Shown one piece after another: positions 9,932 to 17,943 of a stretch of DNA of 64,000 bases (within the stretch, counting starts at the first letter, position 1; each line of letters opens with the position of its first letter). The notes under the pieces were generated by a model that was not told where the DNA came from, did not search any database, and worked only from the letters and a program-made list of their open reading frames with translations. The stretch is from positions 1,364,001 through 1,428,000 of the forward strand of contig LR778114.1 in NCBI GenBank assembly GCA_902809825.1, in the 5' to 3' direction. This stretch comes from Candidatus Hydrogenisulfobacillus filiaventi. Lineage in GTDB: Bacteria; Bacillota; Sulfobacillia; Sulfobacillales; R501. The translations under genes were made by a program, and so were the position numbers.

Positions 9932-10941
9932 CGCCCTGCCCGCTTGAGCTCCTCCAGGTATTCCTCCGCCTGGACCGCCGCCGTGGATCCGTCCCCCACC
10001 GCGGTGGCCACCTGACGCAGTTCCTTCTGACGCACGTCCCCGGCGGCGAAGATCCCGGGCACGGAGGTCGCCAGCGTGCGCTCATCGGCGATGATGTACC
10101 CCTGCTCATCCAGGTCGATGACGCCCTGCACGAACCCGGTGTTGGGCCGCATGCCCACGTAAATGAAGATGGCATCGGCCTCCAGGTAGGAGATAGCCTG
10201 GGTCTTCACGTTCCGGACCCGGATGCGCTCCACCATCTTCTGGCCTTCGATCTCCTCCACCACGGTGTCCCAGACAAAGTGCATCTTCGGGTTCTTGAAG
10301 GCCTCCTCCTGCCAGGCCTTCTCCGCCCGCAGCTGGTCGCGGCGGTGCACGACCGTGACGCTGGTGCCGAACTTGGTCAGGTAGAGCCCTTCCTTAATGG
10401 CCGAATCCCCGCCGCCTACCACCACGATGGGCCGGTCCTTGAAGAAGGCCCCGTCACAGGTGGCGCAATACGAAACCCCCCGGCCGCGCAGGCGGTCCTC
10501 CCCCGGGACGCCCAGCTGCTTGGGATTGGCCCCGGTGGCGATGATGACCGCCTTGACCCGGTAGGTGCCGTCCGCGGTCTCCAGGACCTTTTCATCCCCG
10601 TCCAGGGTGATGCTCATAACTTCCGCCGCTACAATCGGCATCCCGAAGGACCGGACGTGCTCCTCCATCCGTTCGGCCAGCTCGAGCCCCCCGATCTCGG
10701 TGAAGCCGGGGTAGTTGGCGACCACCTCGGTGGTCGCAATCTGACCCCCGGGCGTGCCCTGCTCGAAGATGACGCCGTTGATGCGGCTCCGGGCGGCATA
10801 CACCCCCGCTGTCAGGCCCGCCGGGCCTCCGCCGATGATGGCCAGGTCGTAGACCTTGGTTTCCCCCGACTCGGTGGAGGACAGCCCGCCCAGGCCGCCG
10901 AAGCCCTCACCCAACAATCCCCATGCCAAGCTGGTCCGCAT
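9928..10941 (-). CDS. trxB: Thioredoxin-disulfide reductase
   Basis: FAD and NADPH-dependent reduction of thioredoxin. It has 337 residues with the FAD-binding GGGPAG at 37-42, redox CATC at residues 159-162 (SYCATCDGAF), the NADPH site GGGDSAIKEG and the C-terminal FAD motif FAAGDVR. The chosen ATG at 10941 sits six bases after GGAGGT; two upstream in-frame ATGs are too close to, or upstream of, that site. The first 28 residues form an unusual glycine-rich extension before the core YDLAIIGG. A CTG start at the core cannot be excluded. The gene lies between murT and selB. Confidence 0.94.
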   Translation of the reverse strand: MRTSLAWGLLGEGFGGLGGLSSTESGETKVYDLAIIGGGPAGLTAGVYAARSRINGVIFEQGTPGGQIATTEVVANYPGFTEIGGLELAERMEEHVRSFGMPIVAAEVMSITLDGDEKVLETADGTYRVKAVIIATGANPKQLGVPGEDRLRGRGVSYCATCDGAFFKDRPIVVVGGGDSAIKEGLYLTKFGTSVTVVHRRDQLRAEKAWQEEAFKNPKMHFVWDTVVEEIEGQKMVERIRVRNVKTQAISYLEADAIFIYVGMRPNTGFVQGVIDLDEQGYIIADERTLATSVPGIFAAGDVRQKELRQVATAVGDGSTAAVQAEEYLEELKRAGR

Positions 10942-10962
10942 GCCCATACCTCCTTGCAACGG

Positions 10963-12345
10963 TTAGCCTTCCCGGAAATGGCGCACCAGCCCCTGCTGTC
11001 GCAGCCGGCGGTGCAGCTCCAGCAGCGCGGTGTAGGTGGGCAGGATGTACAGGGCACGCCCGCTCCCGGCCGCTGCCAGGGCGGCGGCCAGCGCCCGGCC
11101 CGCATCCTCCGTCACCGTCACCTGCGCCCGTTCCACCCCTGCGTACTTCAGGCGCACGGCCATGTCGCGGGCCCGCCGCCCGCTGACCCACCAGCGGACG
11201 TCCGCCCCCAGGCGGGGCACCCAATGCTCGAAATCGACGTCCCAAAGCCAGGAAACATCCCGGCCGTCGGCGTAACGGTCGTTGATGGCCACCAGCACCG
11301 CCTTGGCCGGGGCGGGGTCGGAGGCCACCGCCGCCAGCACCTGGTTGAACCCGGCCGGGTTTTTGACCAGGGCCACCCACGCCGTGCCCTTCGTCAGCGG
11401 CAGCGGCTCCATGCGCCCGAAGGCGGGCCGGAACCGTTCCAGTCCCGCCGCCACGGCCGTAGCCGGCAGGCCCCAGGCCACCGCCAGGGCCGCCGCTGCC
11501 GTCGCATTGTACACATTGTAAACGCCGGGCAGCCGGAAGGGGACGGCCAGCACCTCCCCCCGCACGCGCAGGCGCAGGAGGCCGGCCGCGAGGTCCGCTG
11601 CCACCGCCGCCACCATCAGCGGCGGCCGTTCCCACCCGCAGCCCGGACAGCGGTAATCCCCCAGGTGGGCGTAATACCGCGTCCGATATTCCAGGGGAGT
11701 GCCGCAGCGGGGACACAGGCGGGCGTCCGCGGTATCGTACCCTTCCCCGGACCCGGCTGCCGGCAACTCCAGGCCGTAATAGAGGGGCAACACCCCCTCC
11801 GGCAGGTCCGTACCGAGACCGGCCACCGCCGGATCATCGGCATTGAGGACCGCCGTCCCCCCTGGCCGGAGGGCGGCCAGGCCCCGCTCCACCAGCGAGA
11901 TAGTGGTGGCCAGCTCCCCGTAGCGGTCCAGCTGGTCCCGGAAGAAGTTGGTGACCAGCAGCACCCGCGGATGCACCAGGGCAGCCGCCCGCGGCACGGT
12001 GGCCTCATCGGTCTCGAACAGGGCGGCGTCCGGCCGGCGCGCCCATCCCACCTGCTCCACCACCGCAGTGGTCAGCCCGGAAATCAGGTTGGCCCCGGCC
12101 CGGTTCCGGACCAGACGCCAGCCCTGCTGTCCGAGCATGGCGGCGGCCATGCCGCTGGTGGAGGTCTTGCCGTTGGTGCCGGTGACCAGCGCGGCCCCTT
12201 CTGCCAGGCCGGCGGTCAGGGTACCCAGGATCCCCGGCGCCAACCGGTTGGCCACCAGGCCGGGCAGCGCACTGCCGCCGAACCCCGCCAGCCGGCTCAC
12301 CCAGCCGGCCAGCCGCCCGATGAGGACCGCCAGCCACACACGCAT
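10963..12345 (-). CDS. murT: MurT-like lipid II isoglutaminyl synthase ligase subunit
   Basis: Mur-ligase-family subunit that, with the glutaminase GatD, amidates D-glutamate of lipid II. It has 460 residues. Visible features are an N-terminal hydrophobic helix (MRVWLAVLIGRLAGW), the ATP site TGTNGKTST, an inserted zinc ribbon CPRCG...CPGCG in the middle domain, and the C-terminal MurT domain with the conserved ADGRDVSWLWDVDFE containing the catalytic aspartate. ATG 12345 was chosen because it matches the N-terminus of known MurT proteins; a longer start at 12429 is possible. The expected adjacent gatD is not here: downstream is trxB and upstream a divergent regulator. Confidence 0.88.
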   Translation of the reverse strand: MRVWLAVLIGRLAGWVSRLAGFGGSALPGLVANRLAPGILGTLTAGLAEGAALVTGTNGKTSTSGMAAAMLGQQGWRLVRNRAGANLISGLTTAVVEQVGWARRPDAALFETDEATVPRAAALVHPRVLLVTNFFRDQLDRYGELATTISLVERGLAALRPGGTAVLNADDPAVAGLGTDLPEGVLPLYYGLELPAAGSGEGYDTADARLCPRCGTPLEYRTRYYAHLGDYRCPGCGWERPPLMVAAVAADLAAGLLRLRVRGEVLAVPFRLPGVYNVYNATAAAALAVAWGLPATAVAAGLERFRPAFGRMEPLPLTKGTAWVALVKNPAGFNQVLAAVASDPAPAKAVLVAINDRYADGRDVSWLWDVDFEHWVPRLGADVRWWVSGRRARDMAVRLKYAGVERAQVTVTEDAGRALAAALAAAGSGRALYILPTYTALLELHRRLRQQGLVRHFREG

Positions 12346-12436
12346 CGCCAGGGATACTCCTTTAGCTTCAAATCCCGTCCCCCGGGCGTCGTCCGCCGAG
12401 TGGACCAGGTTTTCCCGTTCGAGGGACATCTTCCTG

Positions 12437-12442
12437 ATGATA
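12437..12442 (-). promoter_or_regulatory. Possible -10 box for murT-trxB-selB
   Basis: TATCAT on the minus strand, about 90 bases upstream of the murT start and inside the longer alternative ORF. No clear -35 is visible 17 bases upstream. It is the best candidate in the divergent region between murT and the HxlR-type gene. Confidence 0.3.
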
Positions 12443-12517
12443 CCCTAGTCAAGCGGTTCCTGCAGATCCCGGCGCAGGTGGTCGCGGATTTCGCTTACCG
12501 GCGCAAGGGGGACTTTT

Positions 12518-12527
12518 CTGGTACAAT
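12518..12527 (+). promoter_or_regulatory. Extended -10 promoter for the HxlR-type regulator
   Basis: CTGGTACAAT contains TGG followed directly by a TACAAT hexamer, an extended -10 arrangement. It lies 98 bases upstream of the regulator start. No good -35 is seen, as expected for extended -10 promoters. Confidence 0.45.
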
Positions 12528-12624
12528 GGGGGACACATGAACAGAGAAACACTCTCAATGGGAAGGCAGGCCTGCACCGCCACCGGCCGGCAGCCCTGCG
12601 CCCCCCATGAAAGGAGCCATCCCG

Positions 12625-12948
12625 ATGGCCGCAACCGATCCCACTCCCACCCGTTCCTCATTGCTCTACGAACTGTTGGGCAAGCGCTGGACCGCCCTGA
12701 TCATCCGCCAGCTGGTAGACGGCCCCAAGCGGTTCCGGGAACTCCTGATCGCCATGCCCAACATCAACGACAAGGTCCTGGCCCAGCGCCTCAAGGAGCT
12801 GCAGCAGCACCAGATCCTGACCCGGCAGGTGTTCGCAGAGGTGCCGGTGCGGGTGGAGTATTCCCTGACGGAACGGGGCGAGGACCTCAAGCCGGTCATC
12901 GCGGCCATCGACGCCTGGAACGCCCGTTGGGACCCCGACGGGGCCTGA
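12625..12948 (+). CDS. HxlR-family transcriptional regulator
   Basis: Small winged-helix DNA-binding protein of 107 residues. The HxlR pattern is clear: LLGKRWTALIIRQLVDGPKRF at the start of the domain, then the recognition region LIAMPNINDKVLAQRLKEL, and the wing with VEYSLTERGEDLKPV. The start at 12625 was chosen because AAAGGAG lies eight bases before it; the ATG at 12607 contains that site within its own coding sequence. The protein has no cysteine, so it is not one of the thiol-sensing HxlR members such as YodB. It is divergent from murT; its target is unknown. Confidence 0.85.
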   Translation: MAATDPTPTRSSLLYELLGKRWTALIIRQLVDGPKRFRELLIAMPNINDKVLAQRLKELQQHQILTRQVFAEVPVRVEYSLTERGEDLKPVIAAIDAWNARWDPDGA

Positions 12949-12958
12949 GGCCCCTCCC

Positions 12959-12988
12959 TTGACACCGCCCCGGCCCTTTGGGTAAGAT
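12959..12988 (+). promoter_or_regulatory. Promoter of tRNA-Pro
   Basis: TTGACA at 12959-12964 and TAAGAT at 12983-12988, spacer 18 bases, ending 12 bases before the tRNA 5' end. The -35 is perfect, and the -10 is the same hexamer as at the tRNA-Leu promoter. Confidence 0.75.
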
Positions 12989-13000
12989 TGACGCGGGTTC

Positions 13001-13077
13001 CGGGGAGTAGCGCAGCTTGGTAGCGCGCCTGCTTCGGGAGCAGGAGGTCGCAGGTTCAAATCCTGTCTCTCCGACCA
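13001..13077 (+). tRNA. tRNA-Pro (anticodon CGG)
   Basis: Complete cloverleaf. The acceptor CGGGGAG pairs with CTCTCCG (one G-U), the anticodon loop TTCGGGA is closed by CCTGC/GCAGG, the T loop is TTCAAAT, and the 3' end ACCA is encoded. The anticodon CGG reads CCG codons. Confidence 0.95.
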
Positions 13078-13081
13078 TGCG

Positions 13082-13120
13082 AACCCCGCGTGCCATACGG
13101 CGCGCGGGGTTCTCCCGTTT
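13082..13120 (+). terminator. Intrinsic terminator after tRNA-Pro
   Basis: Perfect nine-base stem AACCCCGCG / CGCGGGGTT (13082-13090 and 13103-13111), then a pyrimidine tail ending in TTTT. It directly follows the tRNA. Positions 13121-13218 hold nothing recognisable. Confidence 0.7.
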
Positions 13121-13218
13121 TGCGGGTCCACACGGCGATCCGGCGCTCGCGTGCCCGTCGTGTGCCATTCCTGTCCCGGCCCCGGGCTGCGCCGAGGGCC
13201 CAACCCGCCGGGCAGGCA

Positions 13219-14013
13219 TCAGTCGCCGGGCATTTCCCCGTGCAGGATGGTACCCAGGTCCTCCACCACCACGCCCGGAGGGGCGGCACTGCGGATCCAG
13301 CGCAAGGCGGCCGCTACGCCCGGGGCGTAGGCACTGCGGTCATGCACATCGTGACGGATGGTCAGGACCTGCCCGCTGGCGCCGAACAGCACCGCCTGGT
13401 GCGCCACCATACCCGGCAGGCGGATGGAGTGGACCGGGATTTCGGCCTGGCCCGTTAAGGGCGCCAGGAGCAGGGCGGTGCGGCGGGCGGTGCCGGAGGG
13501 ACGGTCCTTCTTCGCCGGCTGATGCGCCTCGATAATCTCCGCCGCCTTCAGGTAGCGCGCCGCTTCCCGGACCAGACGTTCGGCTACCCAGGCGCCGATG
13601 GAGAAGTTGGCGATGAGGACCGCCCGGATCCCCCGGCGTTCCACCTCGCGCGCCACCGCCGCCCGCTCCGCATCGGAAAACCCGGTGGTCCCCACCACTA
13701 GGTCCCATCCCAGCCGGCAGGCTTCCAGCAGGCGCGGAGCCGCCGACTGCGGCTCGGTGAAATCCACCAGCACCGGACGCGTGCCCGCGGGCAGCAACGG
13801 CGCCAGCTCCGCCAGGCTGGCGGCCACCGGCGCCTCGGCCAGTTCCGGACGCCGCCACAGGCTGCCCAGGTTCTGGCCGCCATGATGCGCGGCGATCGCG
13901 CCCACCAGCCGGACGTCCTTCAGGTCGGCCAGATACCGGCCCACCGCCTCCCCGGTCTTGCCGGTGGCCCCGGCCAGGACCACCGCCGTCGGCTCCGCTT
14001 CCTCCACACCCAT
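13219..14013 (-). CDS. dapB: 4-hydroxy-tetrahydrodipicolinate reductase
   Basis: NAD(P)H-dependent step of the diaminopimelate/lysine pathway. It has 264 residues with the nucleotide-binding GATGKTG at 15-21, VGTTGFS near 107-113 and the substrate motif EAHQPAKKDRPSGTA at 162-176. Aligned with E. coli DapB, the catalytic His (H164) and Lys (K168) are kept, but the second His of the usual EAHH is Q165. DRPSGTA also replaces DAPSGTA. The ATG at 14013 lies one base after AGGGAGG; a GTG at 14007 has better spacing and may be the true start. It follows the ccm operon by 60 bases on the same strand. Its partners asd, dapG and dpaAB are at 54-58 kb. Confidence 0.88.
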   Translation of the reverse strand: MGVEEAEPTAVVLAGATGKTGEAVGRYLADLKDVRLVGAIAAHHGGQNLGSLWRRPELAEAPVAASLAELAPLLPAGTRPVLVDFTEPQSAAPRLLEACRLGWDLVVGTTGFSDAERAAVAREVERRGIRAVLIANFSIGAWVAERLVREAARYLKAAEIIEAHQPAKKDRPSGTARRTALLLAPLTGQAEIPVHSIRLPGMVAHQAVLFGASGQVLTIRHDVHDRSAYAPGVAAALRWIRSAAPPGVVVEDLGTILHGEMPGD

Positions 14014-14073
14014 GCCTCCCTGACGTGCCGATTTAGTTCCAGGATATTCCTTCCATAACCCCGGCGTCCGCCT

Positions 14074-14763
14074 CTACCCGCGGCCGTCGGACGAGACCCG
14101 TGGAGTGGCCGCAGCCCCAGCCGCCGGAACGGCCCGCGATTCCAGGTAGCCCCAGAAGATAAGGAGCAGCCCGATGATGTTCATCAGGGGCAGGGCCGAC
14201 AGCCCGATCCCGGTCGAGGCCAGGGTGCCGCCGCTGGTCGACACCAGTGCCCCGGCGGCAATCAGGAGATTGTAGAGGCGGCGCGTCTTCCACCAGGACC
14301 AGAGGGCCCCTAGGATCACCACCGTCCCGCCGATGCTGGCCATCAGCACGTAGAACAGTTGGGTCGGGCCGACAATGCCGCCGATGCCGGCGTTTAACTG
14401 CGTCCAGCTCCCGTGCAGCGCCGGCGGCAGCGCAAACACCGTCACCGCCACCCCCAGGATGAGGAGGATGATGAACCCCGCGTAGCCGTGTGCCCACCGC
14501 CGCGGCACGGCCAGGTAAGTGGTTCCTACCGACATCGTGCCCACCAGGGAGGAGGAGGCGATGACATACAGCTGGTACTGCCACAGCAGGTGCCAGTTGG
14601 TGGCAACGGTCAGGGCCTCCATCACGAAGGCAATAACGTAGAAGGAGAACGAAAACGTCCACCAGAGGTAAAAGGGGGCATGCCGCTCGCGGTAGCGCCC
14701 GGCCAGGATGACCGCAAACACCGCTGCCAGCACGGCCGCCGCCCAATATAACGTTGTCGGCAT
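14074..14763 (-). CDS. Unknown seven-helix membrane protein of the ccm operon
   Basis: Not recognised. The 229 residues contain about seven hydrophobic helices spread along the whole length, with short loops and a polar Ala/Pro-rich tail of about 20 residues. The N-terminus MPTTLYWAAAVLAAVF is a membrane helix rather than a cleavable signal. Aromatic-rich segments such as APFYLWWTFSFSFYVIAF and LLWQYQLYVIASS, with a conserved-looking His, could suit quinone or haem contact, but that is inference. It is the last gene of the ccm run (28 bases after ccmD), so a role in cytochrome assembly or a membrane redox complex is the simplest guess. Confidence 0.75.
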   Translation of the reverse strand: MPTTLYWAAAVLAAVFAVILAGRYRERHAPFYLWWTFSFSFYVIAFVMEALTVATNWHLLWQYQLYVIASSSLVGTMSVGTTYLAVPRRWAHGYAGFIILLILGVAVTVFALPPALHGSWTQLNAGIGGIVGPTQLFYVLMASIGGTVVILGALWSWWKTRRLYNLLIAAGALVSTSGGTLASTGIGLSALPLMNIIGLLLIFWGYLESRAVPAAGAAATPRVSSDGRG

Positions 14764-14790
14764 CGTCGTCCGCCTGCCTCTCTGCCCCGT

Positions 14791-15018
14791 TCAGATCCCG
14801 GGCCGCTCGCGCCGGGGGGTCACCGTGGGCACCACCGGGCCAAGCGCGGCCGGATCCGCCTGGGCCTCCGCTTCCCATTGACGGGCCAGCCGCTCGCTGT
14901 CGCGTTCCAACTGCCGGCTCTTGTTCAGCATTTTAACCATAAAAGCGAACAGCAGGGCGAAAATCGCGCTGTAGGCCAGAAACAGGAACCAGAGATCCAT
15001 CCGCTCCACCGGGCTCAT
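14791..15018 (-). CDS. ccmD: CcmD-like small membrane protein
   Basis: A 75-residue protein with one membrane helix near the N-terminus (FLFLAYSAIFALLFAFMV) and a charged cytoplasmic tail. This is the CcmD layout: CcmD holds CcmE and the CcmABC haem-handling complex together. CcmD sequences are poorly conserved, so the assignment rests on size, topology and position directly after ccmC. Confidence 0.75.
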   Translation of the reverse strand: MSPVERMDLWFLFLAYSAIFALLFAFMVKMLNKSRQLERDSERLARQWEAEAQADPAALGPVVPTVTPRRERPGI

Positions 15019-15046
15019 GACACCACCCCTTTCCCATGCCGGGAGG

Positions 15047-15757
15047 TTATTCCCCCTCTGCCAGGTTAGCCCGCTCCCAGGCCTTGATGCGGTTCAGCAA
15101 CGCTTCCGCCCGCGCCAAGCGCAGGCGGATGATCATCCACACGATATACACCCCGATTAACGCCGCCATGGACAGAAACATGGCCGCAATCATGGGCGGG
15201 GCCATGTTGATCCCGCGGGCGGTAATCACCACCGGGTGGATGGAATGCCACCAGCGGATGGTCATGTAGTCGATGGGCACATCCACATACGCCGCCAGCG
15301 CCAGCACCGCCGAGTAGCGGGCCCGGCGTTCGGGATTGTCACTCCACTCGCGCAGCAGCAGGTAGCCGCCGAACAGGACCCACAGGATGACAGTGGAGGT
15401 GAGACGGGGATCCCACGTCCACCAGATCCCCCAGGCCGCCTTGCCCCACAGAATCCCGCTCGCCAGCACGATGGCGGTGAACACCGTCCCGATCTCGGCC
15501 GATGCGGCCGCCCAGCGGTCGTAGACCGGCCGCCGCCGCCAGAGATACAAGGCGCTGGCCACAGCCGTCACCGTAAAGGCCAGCCCGGCCACCGTGGCCG
15601 ATCCCATGTGAAAGTAAAAGATGCGCACCGTCGGCCCCAGGGTCACATCGTCGGGGCTCCAGATAAAGTCGACATAGAGCACCAGCCACATGAACGGCAA
15701 CAGCAGCCATACCCAGCGGTCCCGTACCCGCCCGGGATCCCGCGGCGGCAGCGCCAT
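15047..15757 (-). CDS. ccmC: Haem exporter protein CcmC
   Basis: Integral membrane haem-handling protein that loads haem onto CcmE. It has 236 residues and six membrane helices. The tryptophan-rich WWD motif lies in AAWGIWWTWDPRLT, with the flanking histidines of the family in IFYFHMGSA and IRWWHSIHPVV. The start is three bases after the ccmB stop, and ccmD follows 28 bases later. Confidence 0.93.
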   Translation of the reverse strand: MALPPRDPGRVRDRWVWLLLPFMWLVLYVDFIWSPDDVTLGPTVRIFYFHMGSATVAGLAFTVTAVASALYLWRRRPVYDRWAAASAEIGTVFTAIVLASGILWGKAAWGIWWTWDPRLTSTVILWVLFGGYLLLREWSDNPERRARYSAVLALAAYVDVPIDYMTIRWWHSIHPVVITARGINMAPPMIAAMFLSMAALIGVYIVWMIIRLRLARAEALLNRIKAWERANLAEGE

Positions 15758-15760
15758 CGG

Positions 15761-16423
15761 TCACACCTCCCAGACGTACTCGTAAATGAGCAGCGGCAGG
15801 GCGAGAAACACCACGTCGTAGGCCATCAGCGTATGGATCCACGGCCAGGGGTTGGCGCCCGCTCCCAGCAGGTCCCGGGTAGCCTCCACCGCCGCGATGA
15901 TCACCGGCACCTCCAACGGCACCATCAACACCGGCACCAGCACGCTCCCCGAGCGGGTGTGAACGGCCATGGCCGCCAGCAGCACCCCCACCCCGGCAAA
16001 CCCGGCCGATCCCAGCACCAGCACCAGCAGCAGAGCCGGCCAGTCCGGCGGCCAGGGCCGGGCGAATAGCAGGAAGAAGGCGGGCGTCGTCAGCAGTTCC
16101 ATGCCCAGCATAAACAGAAACGCCACCACCGTCTTGGCCAGGAACACCCAGGCCCGGTCCCCCGGTGCCAGCAGCAGCCCGGTCAGGCTGTCCTCCGGCA
16201 TCTCGTGCGCCCAGCTGCGCCCCACCCCGACCGTTCCGGCAAAGAGGAACGCCAGCCACAGGATGCCGGGGAAATCCCGGCCGGCGCCGCGGCCGTCGGG
16301 CCCCAGGGCAAAGGCGAAGGCGAACAGGACCATAATCACAAAGGCCACCATAGCGACCCACATGTCCTTGGTGCGCACCTCGAGCAGCAGGTCCTTGGCC
16401 ACGATCACCCAAAACTTGCGAAT
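15761..16423 (-). CDS. ccmB: Haem exporter protein CcmB (probable ATT start)
   Basis: Membrane subunit of the CcmAB transporter. With the start proposed here it has 220 residues, the normal CcmB length, and six helices; typical segments are LWLAFLFAGTVGVGRSWAHE and the C-terminal YDVVFLALPLLIYEYVWEV. The best ribosome site, AAGGGAGG, sits eight bases before an ATT codon (16423-16421) that opens RKFWVIVAKDLLLEV. No ATG or GTG is well placed. The alternative ATG at 16486 adds 21 Gly/Pro-rich residues and a deep overlap with ccmA. An ATT start is rare but known (infC). It overlaps the ccmA 3' end. Confidence 0.9.
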   Translation of the reverse strand: MRKFWVIVAKDLLLEVRTKDMWVAMVAFVIMVLFAFAFALGPDGRGAGRDFPGILWLAFLFAGTVGVGRSWAHEMPEDSLTGLLLAPGDRAWVFLAKTVVAFLFMLGMELLTTPAFFLLFARPWPPDWPALLLVLVLGSAGFAGVGVLLAAMAVHTRSGSVLVPVLMVPLEVPVIIAAVEATRDLLGAGANPWPWIHTLMAYDVVFLALPLLIYEYVWEV

Positions 16424-17142
16424 CGCCGCTGCCTCCCTTGCGCCAGGTGCTCCCGGTAGGCCCGGGCCAGCCCGTCCGCCGTCCACCGCCCCGCTTCATC
16501 CCACCAGCTCAACCGCCCCCGGGTCAGAAAGGCCACCGCATCGGCGTGAGCCAGCGCCTCCCCGGGGTCATGGGTAATCAGAAACAGGGTCCCGCCCCGG
16601 GCGCGGAAGGCTTCCAGCCGCGCGTCCAGCAGTTCGCGCCCGGGGGCGTCGAGCCCGGTGTAGGGCTCGTCCAGCAGCAGCACCTCCGGGTCGGGCAGCA
16701 GCGCCCGGGCGATCGCCGCCCGCTGCAACATGCCACGCGAGAAGGTGGCCACCGGCTCATCCAGGAAACGGCCCAGCCCCACCTCCTCCAGCGCCGCGCC
16801 CGCCCGCCGGGGATCGCAACCCCACAGGCGGGCGGTCAGGGTCAGGTTCTCCCGGGCGGTGAGGGCCGGATAGAGCAGGGAGCGATGGCCCAGGTACCCG
16901 ATCCGGCGATCGGCCCGGGGCTCGGTCACGGCCTGCCCGAACCGCACCACCGTGCCACGGTCCGCCTTCCACAGTCCGGCGAGAATCCGGAGCAGGGTGC
17001 TCTTACCGGCCCCGTTAGGGCCCAGCAGGGCTAACGCCCCGCCCCGTTCCACGCGGAAGCTCACCTGCGCCAACACCCAGCGTTCCCCCAAGCGCTTGCC
17101 CAGTCCATCGGCCGCCAGCGCCGCCTTATCCACGGTCCTCAC
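16405..17142 (-). CDS. ccmA: Haem exporter ATP-binding protein CcmA
   Basis: ABC ATPase of the CcmABCD complex, whose ATP hydrolysis releases holo-CcmE. It has 245 residues: Walker A GPNGAGKST, signature FSRGMLQR (FSxGxxQR as in CcmA), Walker B EVLLLDEP and the H-loop ITHDPGE. The start is GTG at 17142, overlapping the upstream gene by 17 bases; a GTG at 17133 is also possible. The C-terminal YREHLAQGRQRRF region extends over the ccmB start. Confidence 0.92.
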   Translation of the reverse strand: MRTVDKAALAADGLGKRLGERWVLAQVSFRVERGGALALLGPNGAGKSTLLRILAGLWKADRGTVVRFGQAVTEPRADRRIGYLGHRSLLYPALTARENLTLTARLWGCDPRRAGAALEEVGLGRFLDEPVATFSRGMLQRAAIARALLPDPEVLLLDEPYTGLDAPGRELLDARLEAFRARGGTLFLITHDPGEALAHADAVAFLTRGRLSWWDEAGRWTADGLARAYREHLAQGRQRRFASFG

Positions 17143-17941
17143 CCACCGTCGCCAACCGGCGCTCCAACGCCCGCCGCCGCACGCGATATTCGCCGTCCGG
17201 CACCACCCCTTGCTCCCGGGCCGCCTCCAGATCGGCCAGCTCCCGCTCCCAGGCGGCCGCGGCTTCCTGCCGTCGGGCCGTGACCGGCACCCAGTTGAAG
17301 GCCCAGGCCAGCCCGCCTAGGGCTACTGCCAGGGCCGCCGCCAGCAACGCCCGGCCCAGCACCGGATACTGCGGAGGCAGGGCGGGGGCCGGCACGGGCA
17401 GCGCCGCCGACCCCGCCTCCACCACAATCGGCAGGTTCTCGCCTTGAGCGAGCCCGCTGGTGCTGAACACGTTAAAGACCGGCGCCGAAGAACCCGCCGT
17501 CAGGCGCACCCGCCCCCCGGCAGCCAGGGAGGGATTCAGCACGCTCGGCACTGACAGGCCGGGAGCGGCCAGCACCACCAGGGTGTCCGCGGGCTCGTAA
17601 AATGGCAGGTTCAAGGTCCCGCCGCGGCCGTTCCAGGGTACCGTGTAGCGCAGGATCACATCCGGCCGCGTCCCCCCGATCACCACCTGATTGCCCTGAC
17701 GCAGCACCACCGGCGCCGAGGCCGAGACCGGACCGGCCCCGTCCAGGATGCCCACGGCGGGTCCGGCCAGGGGTTGGCTGAACTCCGCATCCTCAAACAC
17801 CGCCAGCTGCCGCCCGTGGGGCACCAACACCAGCAGGAGGCGGCTCAGGTGCCCGCCGGCCGCCAGGGCGGGCACCGGCATCGCCAGCGCCAGGAACCAG
17901 GCCAGAAACGCAGATGCCAGCCGCACCAGACGCCGGCTCAT
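17126..17941 (-). CDS. Unknown exported, C-terminally anchored protein within the ccm operon
   Basis: Family not recognised. The 271 residues begin with a signal peptide (RRLVRLASAFLAWFLALAM, then AALA). An extracellular domain of about 170 residues rich in beta-type sequence follows, with repeated FN-like phrasing such as DTLVVLAAPGLSVPSVLNP. There is one membrane helix near 208-230 (ALLAAALAVALGGLAWAFNW) and a cytoplasmic charged tail. The tail ends with a SHOCT-like helix pair around LEAAREQGVVPDGEYRVRR. The mature part has no cysteine, so it is not a thiol-disulfide CcmG or CcmH. ATG 17941 has AAGGAGGG upstream. It sits between the zinc-ribbon gene and ccmA, suggesting a part in haem or apocytochrome handling (inference). 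Confidence 0.75.
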   Translation of the reverse strand: MSRRLVRLASAFLAWFLALAMPVPALAAGGHLSRLLLVLVPHGRQLAVFEDAEFSQPLAGPAVGILDGAGPVSASAPVVLRQGNQVVIGGTRPDVILRYTVPWNGRGGTLNLPFYEPADTLVVLAAPGLSVPSVLNPSLAAGGRVRLTAGSSAPVFNVFSTSGLAQGENLPIVVEAGSAALPVPAPALPPQYPVLGRALLAAALAVALGGLAWAFNWVPVTARRQEAAAAWERELADLEAAREQGVVPDGEYRVRRRALERRLATVGEDRG

Positions 17942-17943
17942 TC

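Noticed and set aside
10279-12540. Plus-strand frame of 753 codons
   Set aside because: Antisense to trxB and murT, no recognisable domain, low-complexity composition.
14033-14878. Minus-strand frame of 281 codons overlapping the 7-TM gene
   Set aside because: The overlapping frame 14074-14763 has consistent membrane helices; this one is Gly/Arg/His-rich without structure.
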